Below, piece by piece: positions 32,291 to 43,777 of a stretch of 64,000 nt of DNA. Source of the DNA: Colletotrichum lupini (Eukaryota; Ascomycota; Sordariomycetes; Glomerellales; Glomerellaceae); the NCBI RefSeq assembly GCF_023278565.1, contig NC_064677.1:1364001-1428000 (forward strand). The letters are read 5' to 3'. Within the stretch, counting starts at the first letter, position 1. Every line of letters begins with the position of its first letter. The translations under genes and the position numbers were made by a program. Under the pieces are notes generated by a model that saw nothing but the letters and a program-made list of their open reading frames with translations, did not search any database and was not told the DNA's origin.

Positions 32291-33409
32291 ATGGCCACTT
32301 CCGACTTGGAATCCAAAATCCGCCAAGCAGCCGTCAGAAACCGCCAGCTCCTCGCCATCCTCGCAGACACAGACAACGCCATCCCCGACCTCCGTCAACA
32401 ACGCCGTCTCATCACAGACCTGGACCACCAGCTTAAAGAATCCGACAGAAATATCCGTGCCCTCGACAGCCGCCGCAAAAAGGAACTCAAGGACCATGAA
32501 AAGTTTCGCGACAGCGTCATGCGCCGCTTCGTGCACAAGGCCGTCGGCAAGCGCGACAAATTCGATGAGCGCGCCGCCCGCGAGGAGCGTGAATACTTTG
32601 ACGTCCTGCAGGACGAACACCGCGAAAAGGAGCTCAACAAGAACGTGAAGGAGCAGTTGAGCGAGGCGCGCGAGGCAAGCAAGGCGCTTGAGGTGGAAGC
32701 CAGGCGGCATGATGAGGCGCAGTGCGAGCTGGATAGCCTCTATGATTCGATCTTTGCGGGCCCGACGCCGAGTTATCCCGAAGAGGATACCCTCGAGCAG
32801 TCGGCGGAACAGGCGCTACACGAGTACCATGATACCCGATCAAAAGTCGAAGCTGAACAGCATGCCATACGCCTTCTTACGGATGCGATGAAGAGGATGG
32901 GCGACTCGTTGCGGCACATGGACGACGCCCTGAGTCACTCGCGCATGGACATGTTTGGCGGCGGATCGATGACGGACATGATGGAGCGGAGTGCGTTGCA
33001 GCGCGCCGAGAGCGCGGCGCAGGAAGCGAGGATGTTGGTGATGCAGGCGCAACGGATGACGCCGTACATCGGAGACCTGCCGCCGATTAACATCAACCAC
33101 GGCAACCTCATGGGAGATGTGCTGTTTGACAACATCTACTCCGACATGGCGTTCCACGATGAGATCAAGAAGTCGAGAATGTCGATTGAGAAATGTGCCC
33201 AGGCTTTGAGTCGGTACCTCCACGAGACCAGGGACCGACACATGTATCTCTCGCGGGAGCAAAAAGTTCGCGGGGAAAGGTTGGAGAGCACGCGCACGGC
33301 GCTGCAGAAGGAGCGGGAGAGGTTATTCGAACAAATTACTGGGGGCAGTAGTGATATGAAGTTCAGGTCTGCTTCTTCGAGTGCCCTGCCGGTCGGATTG
33401 AAGCATTGA
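32291..33409 (+). CDS. coiled-coil protein, function unknown
   Basis: Single-exon protein of 372 aa, strongly charged and helix-rich. Heptad-like coiled-coil stretches run from about residues 1-65, 90-145 and 165-205, with a further C-terminal coil (about 310-350, RLESTRTALQKERERLFEQI). A short methionine-rich segment (MDMFGGGSMTDMMERS) separates them. It contains the conserved-looking phrase PPININHGNLMGDVLFDNIYSDMAFH. No membrane segment, signal peptide or catalytic motif is visible. I recognise this as a type of conserved fungal hypothetical protein but know no function. The ATG at 32291 follows a CAACC-type context that fits a fungal start. Confidence 0.75.
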   Translation: MATSDLESKIRQAAVRNRQLLAILADTDNAIPDLRQQRRLITDLDHQLKESDRNIRALDSRRKKELKDHEKFRDSVMRRFVHKAVGKRDKFDERAAREEREYFDVLQDEHREKELNKNVKEQLSEAREASKALEVEARRHDEAQCELDSLYDSIFAGPTPSYPEEDTLEQSAEQALHEYHDTRSKVEAEQHAIRLLTDAMKRMGDSLRHMDDALSHSRMDMFGGGSMTDMMERSALQRAESAAQEARMLVMQAQRMTPYIGDLPPININHGNLMGDVLFDNIYSDMAFHDEIKKSRMSIEKCAQALSRYLHETRDRHMYLSREQKVRGERLESTRTALQKERERLFEQITGGSSDMKFRSASSSALPVGLKH

Positions 33410-33608
33410 ATGGTGGGAGGATTTGTGTGAGTATATGATTACTGTGGCATGCAAACCAGCGAGTTTGGATAATGTTAGCAGCTTTAGATACCAATTTGCA
33501 TGTCACAAGTTCAAGTGTCAACAAAATAGTGTTTGTTCAGTTCTTCAAGTAAATTTCATTTCGTCATAGTATATCTGTCCGGCCGTTGATAAAATATACA
33601 CACACTAT

Positions 33609-34089
33609 CTAGTAGTCCATGCGCTCGTGGCGGCCTCGGCGCTCACTATATCAATCTGTCAGTCCCTGTTCGATGTGTACTGAATGATCTGAAGGTTTGC
33701 TTACGGGTTGTACTCGTCCATGTCACCGTATTGCTCCTGGTACAGGTGCTCGGCCTGCTTCTCAGCGTGTCTCTTGGCCTTCTCACGGTCGATGTAGTCC
33801 AGGCCCTTGGTCTCGAAGAGCTTGTCAACCTCGGCGCCGGCAATGCCAGCAATCATCTCCTTGGCGAACTGGTGCTTGACGGGCTCGCCTGTGCAGAATG
33901 ATAATTAGTACGAGTTCTAGATGAGTTAAGGAAGTTATTAATCATACCGTTCTTGCGCTGGCGGTCCTCGAAGAGCTTCATGGCCTCAAAGGCGGCACCA
34001 CCGGCAACAATCTCGTGGGATAGCTTGCCCTCGTGCTGGCCCTCATAGACGGCGTCACGGTGCTCCTTGGCTTCTCCGAATCCGAACAT
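33609..34089 (-). CDS. CipC-like small protein
   Basis: Small cytosolic protein of the fungal CipC family, first described as induced by concanamycin in Aspergillus. Exons are 34089-33948, 33888-33705 and 33645-33609; frames join to 120 aa. The family hallmarks are visible: MFGFGEAKEHRDAVY at the N-terminus, HEGKLSHEIVAGGAAFEAMKLFEDRQRKNGEPVKHQFAKE spanning the first intron, and IDREKAKRHAEKQAEHLYQEQYG near the end. The last exon encodes only a dozen residues (ERRGRHERMDY). There is no signal peptide. Molecular function is unknown; expression in family members is often stress-, copper- or development-related, which is known for relatives only. Confidence 0.88.
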
Positions 34090-36481
34090 TTTGAATAATT
34101 TAGTGTAGGGTTAGGTAGGTGTATAAAGTCAATTGGTATGTAGTGATGTACTTGAGCTTGAGAGTGAAGTAGTAGGTTTCCCAAGTCAAAAATGAGGGAG
34201 CAGCTTGAGGGGTTCTTATGCCCTTCCAGCAACCAGGTCAAGCTCTCATGTGATCGACAAAGGGCCCATCTAAGCTTGCTCTGTTTCGAGAAAAACCCCT
34301 TAACCTTCCTGTGCCCCTGGATTCACACTGCCCGATGACATGATGGAGGGGTCGATCCAGCACCCCTCGACACTCATCCGTCAACGCTGGCCACGCCTGC
34401 CTTTTCTGCCACCTTTCACGGAGGCCGCGTCCCGCCGATTCATGCTCTAGCTCGCGAAGCCATTGGACACAAGTTGGGAAACCGACGGGAGGCCTTAGCT
34501 GAAGCATCAAACCCTTGACGCGGCGCGGGGTGGCAGGAGGGGTCTAGTCCAGCTCGATTACCATCGAAACCAGTTCTGACCCAGGAAAGGCACGTCTTCA
34601 GAGGCAAGCTATTGGACGAGCCACCGTCTGGCGTCTGGCGTCTTCTTTGCCGACTTAGCCTTGCCCGACATGGACCTGACGTAAAGCCGTGGATGTGTTT
34701 TGGCGGGGTTGCTCGGCACATCGGCAGCGCTTTCGTTCTCGCGGGAGTCGGGGGACCTGACGAGTGACGACGGCTTTGTCCGCGTTTCCACGGCCGTGTG
34801 TCTTTTGCGGGTTATGATTCGAGGGAGAGCCCCAGGAGGGGGTGTTTAGACTCCTGAGCCCACCTTTCTCGTTCTCTCTCTCTCTTTTCCTCTACTCTTA
34901 CATTCAAACTCTCGGGTCAAGCAAGAGTAGCCAACGGCTATGACTGAGCAACACAACACTGGACGAACACAACTAAACAAAGGTTCTAGTCCACAAGCCT
35001 CCCTTTGAAGTTCGCTGCCAATCAAGCTAGATTCAAGAATTGAGATGTTGCCCGGAATTCTGCGCTTGTAGCCGATTCGGTCAAGCCCCGCCGGCCCGGG
35101 GAGTTCGGCATTGGGAGCTGCGTCACTATGTCAGCCACCCCTGCTGGGCTGAACCAGAGACGAAAAAAAAAACAACTGGGGACGCTGCGGCAAGAAAGCT
35201 TGACCATCGCGCGGCTAACCGGCAAAGAAGGTCTCCATGCGCCGCCGCCCCCCCTGTGTCTCCCATTGGAGCTACCATAGGGAGTCTTGTTACACAATGA
35301 TGCCCCCGTCGGGCCTCTCTCTCATCAGGATCGAGCAAGTTTAAGCCAACAGTCTCCAGCTCTTATGCAGCTTCGGCATATACAGCCCACATAACCTTTG
35401 ATCTTGAAGAAAAGACAGGTCGACCCTGCATGACTTGGAGTGAAGCTGAGGTCCGAGTCCCTCTTCAATGACGTGCCAGGAAGCTCCGTGCAGCGGGTGT
35501 CTCAGAGACTCTTCAATCCGATGTACTCTCCAAAGAATAGGGGGAGGGGAACCGTGAGAATGAGGGGTAGCTCTCGTAAGGTGGGCGAGAGCTGTTTATT
35601 CTTCTCTGAATCGTCCAAGTTCCAGACCAATCCCCCCTCACCGCTTGAATCGACGATTCCAGGCCCTCTTTCATGACAAAGAGCGGACGGAACCTTGACG
35701 GGTGCCATCCGGGTCCAAGAAGATAGCTTGGATGGGCTGCCGCTTGGCTGACTGGCTGGGTAGTTGGGTGATTGGTTGGCTGGTTGGCTGGTGCTGGCAT
35801 TGTTGTTCCAAGGTTTCGACTTGTGCCTTGGAAACTTGCATCCGCCCGGCAGCAAGCTCAGCCATGCGCGAGGCTTTCGTAGACCGCTGGTCCGCGGCCC
35901 TCATAAATCTGCTGATCTTACGAATGCTGCTCCAAAAGAAGCTTACGCATTATGGGTGAACGTGAGACTGTGGTTTCGTCACATTGCTTTTCTCCTCCAG
36001 ACAACCTCACAGCACATCTTATACCAGAGGCTTTGGTGAAGAATCGATTCGATGGCCGAGGCCCGCGTGGTAAGGTAGCTGCCAGATCATCGATGGCCCG
36101 GCACAAGACGATCACCATTCTTGGCAACAGCGGGATCATGCATCGACGGAAGCCCCCCGGCTTGGCAAGGGTCCAGACGCCAGGGGTCCTAGTGTCCACC
36201 CTTCCCACAGCTAGTGCATGTAGCTTCATGGCAGCTCTTCCACCAGCTCGCCCTTCTGTGCACAAACGCTGTTCTGCAATGAATGAGGCCTCTTTATCGT
36301 GGGAAACGACTGCTCTGTGAGTAGGTTCTGTCACTGAGAGAATATGGGTACTCTTTTGTTAATCCCCCGATGTGAACTTCCATCTTCACACGAGCGTGAT
36401 GCCGCCACGAGTTGCCTCTAGCTTTGCAAGTCGTGAATTACTCGCTTTTAATGCTAGTTGATGCCATCAAATCTGGCCTGT
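34090..36481. other. 2.4-kb intergenic region with a short degenerate repeat
   Basis: No gene is recognised between the CipC-like gene and the 3' end of the cysteinyl-tRNA synthetase gene. It contains a degenerate TTGG/CTGG minisatellite at about 35744-35797. Confidence 0.5.
35744..35797 (+). repeat. degenerate TTGG/CTGG minisatellite
   Basis: About 54 bp of overlapping TTGGCTGG-like units on a G/T-rich strand. Short, with no sign of expansion or function. Confidence 0.6.
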
Positions 36482-39157
36482 CTATGATTTACCACCAAAC
36501 TTGACCAGATACTTCTCGTGCGCCTTCTTCTGGCTCTGCCATTGTTTCTGCAGCTTCTTGAGCTGGCTCTTGGGCATGTCACTGCCGTCCTTAAGCTTAG
36601 TTGGCAGTCCCTCCGCGTCCCACTCCGAGTACTTCTCGTCTCCCTTAAACAGCTCCGTGTGGGGAAGCTTCGCCTTCTCCCACTTCTCCTTCTCCGCTTG
36701 CTCGCGCGCTCGTTTCGCCTCTTCCTTGGCCCGGGCCTTGTCCGCTTCCCTGGCCAATTTCTCGTTCTTCGCCGCGATCAACTCGCTGGCAGGTACAAAC
36801 TTGATCAATGACGACTTGCCATCCGGCCTGTCATCCAAGTAAACTCCGAGATTTGTAAGGTCTTCGTCACGAATCCGATCTGTAAGAGACAGGATGGCCT
36901 TCTTCGTCTCGGGAGACACTGATGACACGATACGACGGAGCTCGTCGCGTAGTCTCGAGGTAGCACGCAGATACGGCAGAGCCAATTGCTCAGGATCACG
37001 AACACCCTTATCAGCCAAAGTAGAGGACTCTGCTTCCGGGTTTTGTTGCGACAACAGGGCGGAAACGGAATCGGCCGAAGTCTTCAGCGCCTCCACATCC
37101 GACTTCACGGTCTGGAACACCGTCGCGTACGGCTGCACGACAGTCTTGGGGTCAAGCTTTGCGTTAGACGCAGGCGCAGCCCAGCCAAGGCCGTCATAGG
37201 GCGCCTTGGCATTCTCGTCGAGACCAAATGTTCCAAGAATCTTTGTGATCCAGCGGGCGACGGCAACGAGCGCGGGCACGTTAGCCTCTGCATCTTGGGA
37301 AACAACGACCTTGTTGGCCTCGCTGACAAGTTCCTGAATAACACGCATCGCTTGAGGGGTATCGAAAGAGTTGGTGAGGGCGGTTTGCAGGTCAGCCTTG
37401 GCTTTCTCCAGGCTGCTGACAAGTCCTCCGGTGGGCTTGTCTGACAGTGACAGAGATTCGACACCATCGGTAGAAGCGCTGGCATCCGCAACATATGCCT
37501 TGACGTTGGTAAAATAGTTCTGCCGAAACGTTAGCTTAGAAGTTATTATTACGATACGGCTCATAGACTCACGTTGATAGTTGCCTCCCAGCTGGACGCC
37601 TGGGCGCGCATGTCGGGGGAAATCTCGACGCCATCGTTCCACTTGCCCATCAGGAACACAATGCGCATTCCTCTGGATGTGTAAGTCGTGGCAAGGGCAT
37701 CTTGGATAGTCTGGAAGTTCTTCAAGGACTTGGACATCTTTGAACCGGAGATTGACAGGTGACCCATGTGCATGAAGTTATTGACCCACGTGTGCTCGCC
37801 CTTTGTGTTATCGACGTAAAAAGCCTCGCTCTGGGCCAGCTCGTTATCGTGGTGAGGGAAGGCCAAATCGATACCGCCGGAGTGAATATCCATCTGGGCT
37901 CCGAGAATGTCAGAGGCCATGACGGAGCACTCGATGTGCCACCCCGGCCGACCCTGACCCCATCTGCTCTCCCAGTATGGCTCTCCCTTCTTGGACTTCT
38001 TCCACAGCGCGAAATCGCCTTCATTGCGCTTTTCGCCCAGGTTCTTCGACAGAGCTCCCTCTCCATCCTCCTGCAGTGACTTGTCGTTGCGGTTGCCGGG
38101 TCGCAGACGGGAGTATGTGTTTCCGGCCTTCTCGAAAGCTGTGATATCGAAGTATACGGATCCGTCAGACTCGTATGCGAATCCCTTGTCCACAATGCGC
38201 TCGACAAAGCTCGCAATCTGGGGAACATATTCCGTAACACGCGTAATGACGTCGGGTCGCAGGCAGTTGAGAGCGTCCATATCGTCGAAGAATTCCTTCT
38301 CCATGCTCTGGGTCAGGTCGGTAAAGATGGTCTGATCGCTCGTATCAATGGTCTCCTTATAGAGGGAGTCGAGGTACGGCAGAAGAACTTCATCGGTTCC
38401 AGGGAAGAACTTCTTGTCCTTGATCGCAAATGCAGCAGCGTCCATGTTCGCGATGTGCATCTTCGTCTTGGCCTCGTCGTCGCCGGGCTTGCCTTCGCCA
38501 GTCAGGGTGCCACCTGCAAGAACCTTCCCATATGCGCTATCTCTTCGCTCGAGGTAGTTGTTCTCGTCGAGGTCGGATGATTGGATCAGAGACAAGCTCT
38601 TCTCGGCGTATGCGCGGAAAGCTGTCAGAGTAAGCTTCGCCAGCTCTTCGTCCGAGTACTTCTTCTGCTTCTCAAGTTCGAGGAGACGTTGTCTTCGGGC
38701 CTTGATAATAATCTATGCCACAGGAAATGGTCAATAAAGCCTGATGTGCCAGTGGAAAGCTAGTGAATCAAACCTTGTCGTCGACATCAGTGATGTTCAT
38801 GACAAACTTCACATCCGCGCCGAAGTAGTGCATCATAATGCGCCGGATGATGTCGGTCGACACATAGTTGCGGGCATGGCCCAAATGACTCTTGTCGTAG
38901 ACAGTAGGACCGCAAGCATACCAAGACACCTTGCCCGGGTTGATTGGTGTAAATGGCACCGGTTGACCAGGCTTTAAGGAGTTGTGCACCTTCAAAGACT
39001 CCATAGTCGCGATGGAGGAACAAGCCCTAGAGAATCGAAAGTTGGGTATCTGAGTGGAGAGAGAAATGGAAATTCTGGTGAGTCTAAAGAGGCGATTCAT
39101 CCAGAATAAAGGGAGAGAGGCACAAGGAGGGCAGAGTGCATGAGAGTAGGGAGTCAC
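36482..39157 (-). CDS. cysteinyl-tRNA synthetase, probable cytosolic and mitochondrial forms
   Basis: Class I synthetase that charges tRNA-Cys. Exons are 39157-38774, 38712-37573 and 37519-36482, giving 853 aa from the first Met. The HIGH-type motif is SHLGHARN after [10 protein letters not shown], whose Cys is a zinc ligand. Further zinc-site residues sit in [11 protein letters not shown] and [12 protein letters not shown], and the KMSKS loop is [10 protein letters not shown]. The long C-terminal part has an anticodon-binding region and a lysine/glutamate-rich helical tail (about residues 755-800), usual for eukaryotic CysRS. The first 51 residues are poor in acidic residues and rich in Arg, Ser and hydrophobics (from Met20: [15 protein letters not shown]), which looks like a mitochondrial presequence. 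Met52 (39004) starts the conserved body and would give an 802-aa cytosolic form. The gene is head-to-head with TRM61. Confidence 0.95.
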
Positions 39158-39517
39158 GTCGAGAGGGTCGGGTCAAAGGGTCGAACTGAGAGGGTTGAGT
39201 CACTCAATTAGGAAGGGAGGGGACGGCGACTTTGTTGGAGGGAGCAATTAGCCGCCCACCTATCAAAAATGGCCGGTGTGACACCATCGTCAGCCTCGCA
39301 GTCAATTGGGGCGCTGTGTCAACATCTGAGTGGTCAAGCTCTCACTCAGCCACAGCTGCCCCGCGCTTAGCCACAGCTAACTTTTCTCCAATCCAGCCTC
39401 GCGAAGTTTTTCCTCGACTGCCCTACGACCTGCATTGGCTAGGTAGCTTTCCTGCACCACTCCAATTGTCCAGAAAGGCATTCAGGGTCGATCAAGTCTG
39501 GCTCATCACTGGCCAGC
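39158..39517. promoter_or_regulatory. bidirectional promoter between CysRS and TRM61 genes
   Basis: Only 360 bp separate the two divergent start codons (measured from the longest CysRS form), so both promoters must overlap or abut here. ATTGG (inverted CCAAT) pentamers occur near 39304 and 39435. Both products act on tRNA, so co-expression would make sense; this is inference. Confidence 0.6.
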
Positions 39518-40996
39518 ATGGCGACCGAAATCACAAAAATGACGAAGCCATCTCCATTCCTTCAGCCTGGCCCCAGGACGTCTGCCAATTCCATCGCTAT
39601 CGTGCAGCTCTCTCGCGACAACCTCGTTCCTCTCATCCTCAAAGATTCTACCGGTGCGGTCGACGGCTATGCCGAAGGAGCAGTCCTTAACACACGATTC
39701 GGCTCATTTCCCCACTCCACCTTGATCAACGTACCATGGGGATCGCAAATTCGTGCCTCGATTGTTGACACTGGCTCCAGAGGCCGCAAGCGCAAGAGGA
39801 AGGAAGAGGAAACGGACGCGTCAACACCGGCAGCGGCAGATGAGGCCGAGGCGGAACCCAGCGCACCGGTTAAGAAGGCGGCTGCCGCCGCGAGTGGCTT
39901 CGTGCACATTCTTCAGCCTACAGCCGAACTCTGGACCGCGGGCCTACCGCATCGAACACAAGTCGTCTACACCCCCGACTATAGTTACGTCCTTCAGCGC
40001 ATACGAGCGAGACCCGGTACCCATATTATCGAAGCTGGCGCAGGTAGTGGTAGTTTCACTCACGCATCAGCGCGTGCGGTTTACAGCGGATACCCCGAAG
40101 ATGACTCTCAACGAAAGGGCAAGGTCTTCAGCTTCGAATTCAACAAGGACCGTTATTTGAAGATGCAAGAAGAGATCACTGCGCACGGGCTGGAAGGCAT
40201 CGTGAAGCTCTCGCATCGAGACGTTTACAACGGCGGGTTCCTGGTGGACGGTAGAAGCCCCGAGGCAGAGTCGGTGTTCCTGGATCTACCCGCTCCCTGG
40301 GAGGCCCTCCCCCACCTGTCACGACGAAAGCCAGCGACGAAGGACACAGAAGGCGAGACACAAGAATGGGTTTCCCCACTAAATCCCAAGAAGTCGGTTT
40401 ACATCTGCACCTTCTCCCCCTGCATCGAGCAAGTACAACGAACGATCAACACAATGAGACAATTGGGATGGGTGGATATCGATATGATTGAGATCTCACA
40501 CAAGAAGTTCAACGTCATCCGGGATCGTGCTGGGTACAGCCAGCCCGATCGCGGTATCGCGGCGAGCGCACGCGACGTGGGCCAGGCAGTCGGCAAGCTT
40601 CGCGAGATTGAGAGAAGAACGAGAGAGTACCACAACTCGGCAGACCCCAACTCGACAGACGACTCACCGGCGGGCAACGCCATGGACGTGGATCAAGCGG
40701 GAGAGGGCACGAATGGTGATGAAGAAGAAGGACCATTTGCGGGCAAGCCGTGGTTGCAGGGTCGCATTATCCACCGCGCGGAGCCGGAGCTGAAGACCCA
40801 TACCTCGTACCTTGTCTTCGCTGTGCTGCCGCGCGAGTGGAGCGAGGAGGATGAGGCCGCCGTGCTTGCAAAGTGGCCGTGTGGCTCAGAGACTGGTGTT
40901 ATTGGAGCCAAAGACAAGGAGACGCGCAAGCAGGAGAAGCGCGACCTCCTCGCAGGCAAGGGGAAGAGAAGGAAGGGCAAGTCTGGGAAGGCTTAG
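39518..40996 (+). CDS. TRM61: tRNA (adenine-58-N1)-methyltransferase catalytic subunit
   Basis: Catalytic subunit (Trm61/Gcd14) of the nuclear heterodimer with Trm6 that makes m1A58 in the T-loop of tRNAs, including initiator tRNA. Single exon, 492 aa. The N-terminal beta-barrel-like region is about residues 20-85, interrupted by a charged, lysine- and alanine-rich insert (88-125). The Rossmann methyltransferase domain follows: the HILQPTAELWTAGLPHRTQVVYTPDYSYV block, SAM motif I (IIEAGAGSGSFTHASARAV, from about 170), the acidic post-I region (FSFEFNKDRY), and the motif-IV-like FLDLPAPWEAL containing the catalytic aspartate. A disordered acidic insert (about 370-410) and a basic tail (KGKRRKGKSGKA), likely nuclear-localising, complete it. 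The length is a little above the yeast protein because of these inserts. Confidence 0.95.
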   Translation: MATEITKMTKPSPFLQPGPRTSANSIAIVQLSRDNLVPLILKDSTGAVDGYAEGAVLNTRFGSFPHSTLINVPWGSQIRASIVDTGSRGRKRKRKEEETDASTPAAADEAEAEPSAPVKKAAAAASGFVHILQPTAELWTAGLPHRTQVVYTPDYSYVLQRIRARPGTHIIEAGAGSGSFTHASARAVYSGYPEDDSQRKGKVFSFEFNKDRYLKMQEEITAHGLEGIVKLSHRDVYNGGFLVDGRSPEAESVFLDLPAPWEALPHLSRRKPATKDTEGETQEWVSPLNPKKSVYICTFSPCIEQVQRTINTMRQLGWVDIDMIEISHKKFNVIRDRAGYSQPDRGIAASARDVGQAVGKLREIERRTREYHNSADPNSTDDSPAGNAMDVDQAGEGTNGDEEEGPFAGKPWLQGRIIHRAEPELKTHTSYLVFAVLPREWSEEDEAAVLAKWPCGSETGVIGAKDKETRKQEKRDLLAGKGKRRKGKSGKA

Positions 40997-41250
40997 CTGC
41001 CTATACGAATAATCGCTGTCGACGATCACTGCAAATGGTGATGAGAGTGGTAGATACCCTAACATTAGTGTCGGGACATTGCGAGAGTATGTTGGTAAAT
41101 CATGAGTCAAGACAATTGCATCTGCCTTTCTCATGTCAGCTCATCGTGATTATACACAATGAAATCCGAGGCCAATGTCGTTCTTTGGAAACGATGCAAT
41201 AGATCATCGTTTGATGAACGTGAAATCTTTTCTCTCATTCAACTTATTGC

Positions 41251-42199
41251 TCAGTCCCTGGCTACCATGGCTTCGGGCTGTCTCCCCTTACCCTCCACCA
41301 AAACTCCAGCCTTCCTCAAAATATCGACTGTGTTGTTCACAACCTCGGGCTTGACACCCTCCACGCCATCCGTAAATTTGACCGTCTTCAGCCACTCCCT
41401 GGCATCCGCCTCAGAGTAATCCAGATGGGTGCTAATATACTTGACAGCCTCATCCTTGTTCTCATTGAAGTGCTTCACGCCCTTGTCAAGCTTCTCAAAC
41501 AGATCCTTGATCCTGGCGTCGAGCTTCTGACCGTCCTTGGCCAACACCGTGGACGCGACAATCTTCCAGCTGCTCCAGGGCGTGTAGATCTCGCCTACAC
41601 GGCGGATCTCACCCGAGTCGTAGTAGCGCTTGGAGGTGAAGTGCTCCCACATGAAGAAGTCAGCAGCGCCCGAGTTAACGGCGTTGCGGAGGTTCTCAAA
41701 GTTGTTGAGAATCACCGTGTCAGAGAATGGTGCCGGGGTGGACGGGGTGAGCCAGCCGTGCTGGTCGGCGAGGACGAAGCCCATGATCTGGCTGCCGGAG
41801 CCGATGCGGGAGACGCCGATTTTGCCACCCTTGAGGGAGTCTACTGAGGTGATTTCGGGGCGCTTGGCACCGGTTGAGATGGCCCAGCCTGTTGTTTACT
41901 ATGTCAGTAGTGTTCTGAGAAGTTGGCCTTGTGAACCTACAGAGGGGCGTGTCAACGTAGGTGCCGACGAGACGGTAGCCGCCATCCCCGGGGGCGTCTT
42001 CCTTGCCGAGGCCGGCGATCCAGCCTTCTGTCAGCCCAATACCGATGTCGATCTCGCCGCCGCGAATGGCCGTAATCATGTGTCCCGTTCCGGAGGGGAA
42101 GGGAACCAAGGTGGCATCGAGGCCGAAGTGCTCCTTGGCAAAATAGAGGGGCGTGGAGAAGTGCTCCGGCACGTAGCCAATTCTAAGAGGTGAAGCCAT
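41251..42199 (-). CDS. periplasmic-binding-fold protein, Ca3427-like (NMT1/THI5-related)
   Basis: Intracellular eukaryotic protein with the type-2 periplasmic-binding fold. Exons are 42199-41941 and 41888-41251, giving 298 aa from Met 42199 (MASPLRIGYVPEHFSTPL). The GYVPEHFSTPLYFA, FPSGTGHMITAIRGGEIDIGIGLTEG and SRIGSGSQIMGFVLADQHGWL segments match what I recall of Candida Ca3427 and related proteins, relatives of bacterial sulfonate/nitrate/thiamine-precursor binding proteins and fungal THI5. It lacks a signal peptide and a lipobox, so it is not a transporter subunit in the bacterial sense. The ligand is unknown; a pyrimidine or sulfonate-like small molecule is possible by analogy. No thiamine riboswitch was recognised in the short upstream region. 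Confidence 0.85.
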
Positions 42200-43777
42200 G
42201 TTTGATGATTCGACTGAGAAGAGGGTGAGAAAGTGAGTCAAAGCAAGCCTGTGATGAGTAGTAGAACTGGAAGAATAGAGCGGAAGCGGGACTTTCGAGA
42301 GTTGCGAATCTCGGGCCGGGACAGTGAAGCGGCCGATGACTGTACACCTCAGTGACTGAGTGAGTGCGGGGTCTTTTCCACTGCTTTCCAGGCTCTGCGT
42401 GTCAGCGCCGTGGTCCGTCCACCGGTGCAGAACTCAGCGGGGCCGCAGTGGGACGCCCGGCCCTCACGCCGGGGCGGCCTCAGTCTCTCTCATCCTCAAT
42501 CCATTCATTTTCTATTGAACCTTTTCATGAGATGAGACTCGCTTGGAGCTATGACAGTCCTCTACTACGAGCAGTCATATCAATTCCACTCAAAGGATTC
42601 AAACGCTTGACACTTGCGGTCGCGGAGCATAGGATGTGAAGGTTTTCAGTTGAGATTAAAGGCTGCGATGATGAACTTGGAAATGTCTTGGCCGCGGGAT
42701 GCTGACAATCGGCAACGCCATCCGAACACTTTTGTTAACTACAGAGCACTAAATTCTGCGAATCGTACAAATTTACTGAGTTCCACGCATAATCACGTCA
42801 GCATCTTCTTCCCATCACATATTCGTCCGGAACTCTTCTCAAGCTTCAGATTCCTCGAGTCACGAATCTAATTCGCAACCCCAGACTTCTGACGATGAAC
42901 TCTTTCTTGCCAACACGAATAAAACAAAACGCTGAGCTTGTTAGGCTTGTCCGAACTTTGGCCATCCTGGGTCTGGTTTCGTTAGGAGAGGTGGTTGAGG
43001 TCGATGTAAGCAACATGTTGATGATAAACTGGCCCTTGGGTCAGCTATTAGGTAGATATTCCGTATCTGATCATGTTAATGGCCTGCGTATTGAATCCAT
43101 TGCCGTAAGAACTTGGGTTAGGAATATGTCTTTCCTGATAACTTCTTTGCAGGATCACTATTATCAGTCACAAAGTCTAATCCATTTGAGAAATACATTT
43201 TGCATTACTTCGTAAAGGCATAGGGGACTTCTTTATCATAAGTACAAAGGTGTACCAATATCGCCGCTGAAATCTATCAAGTGCAGTGAAGAGTGGAAGG
43301 GGAAAGCTTTGTTTAATATAGCCGTTTCTCTGCATCGCCCTATAGGTGTGGTGTGTTTATGTCACTTTCAGCAGAGACTGTAAATGTAATCTCAACAATA
43401 CTTTGCGCCCTTCTCCCACACAGAGAAGCCGTCATGATGTGCAGGAAACGTTCAACTGTAACTATTCCAAATTCATGACTAGTATACAAAGCAAGCCACG
43501 TCTCCCGGCCATGGTCTGTTCACGCAGTCTACGATCCCTCCTCTACGTCCAAAACCAGCAACCTCTACTTGCTCCGCTCTACATTGACGTAGTCTCAAAC
43601 TCGGTATACCTTAGTAAAACCAAACGGGAAACGTAAACGCTAGTCACGTGTTTTTCCCAGCAGCACAAAGTTCGACTCGAGTTGAGGAGTGCAACCTACA
43701 CAAAACAGAACCTTTCCTACTTCACACCGATTCGGCAGCAGCTGATTTATCCCATCGCCAAAACCCCAAACTCCTGA
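42200..43777. other. 1.6-kb intergenic region, no gene recognised
   Basis: Between the divergently transcribed Ca3427-like and NMNAT-like genes. Moderately AT-rich, only short frames, nothing recognisable. Confidence 0.5.
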
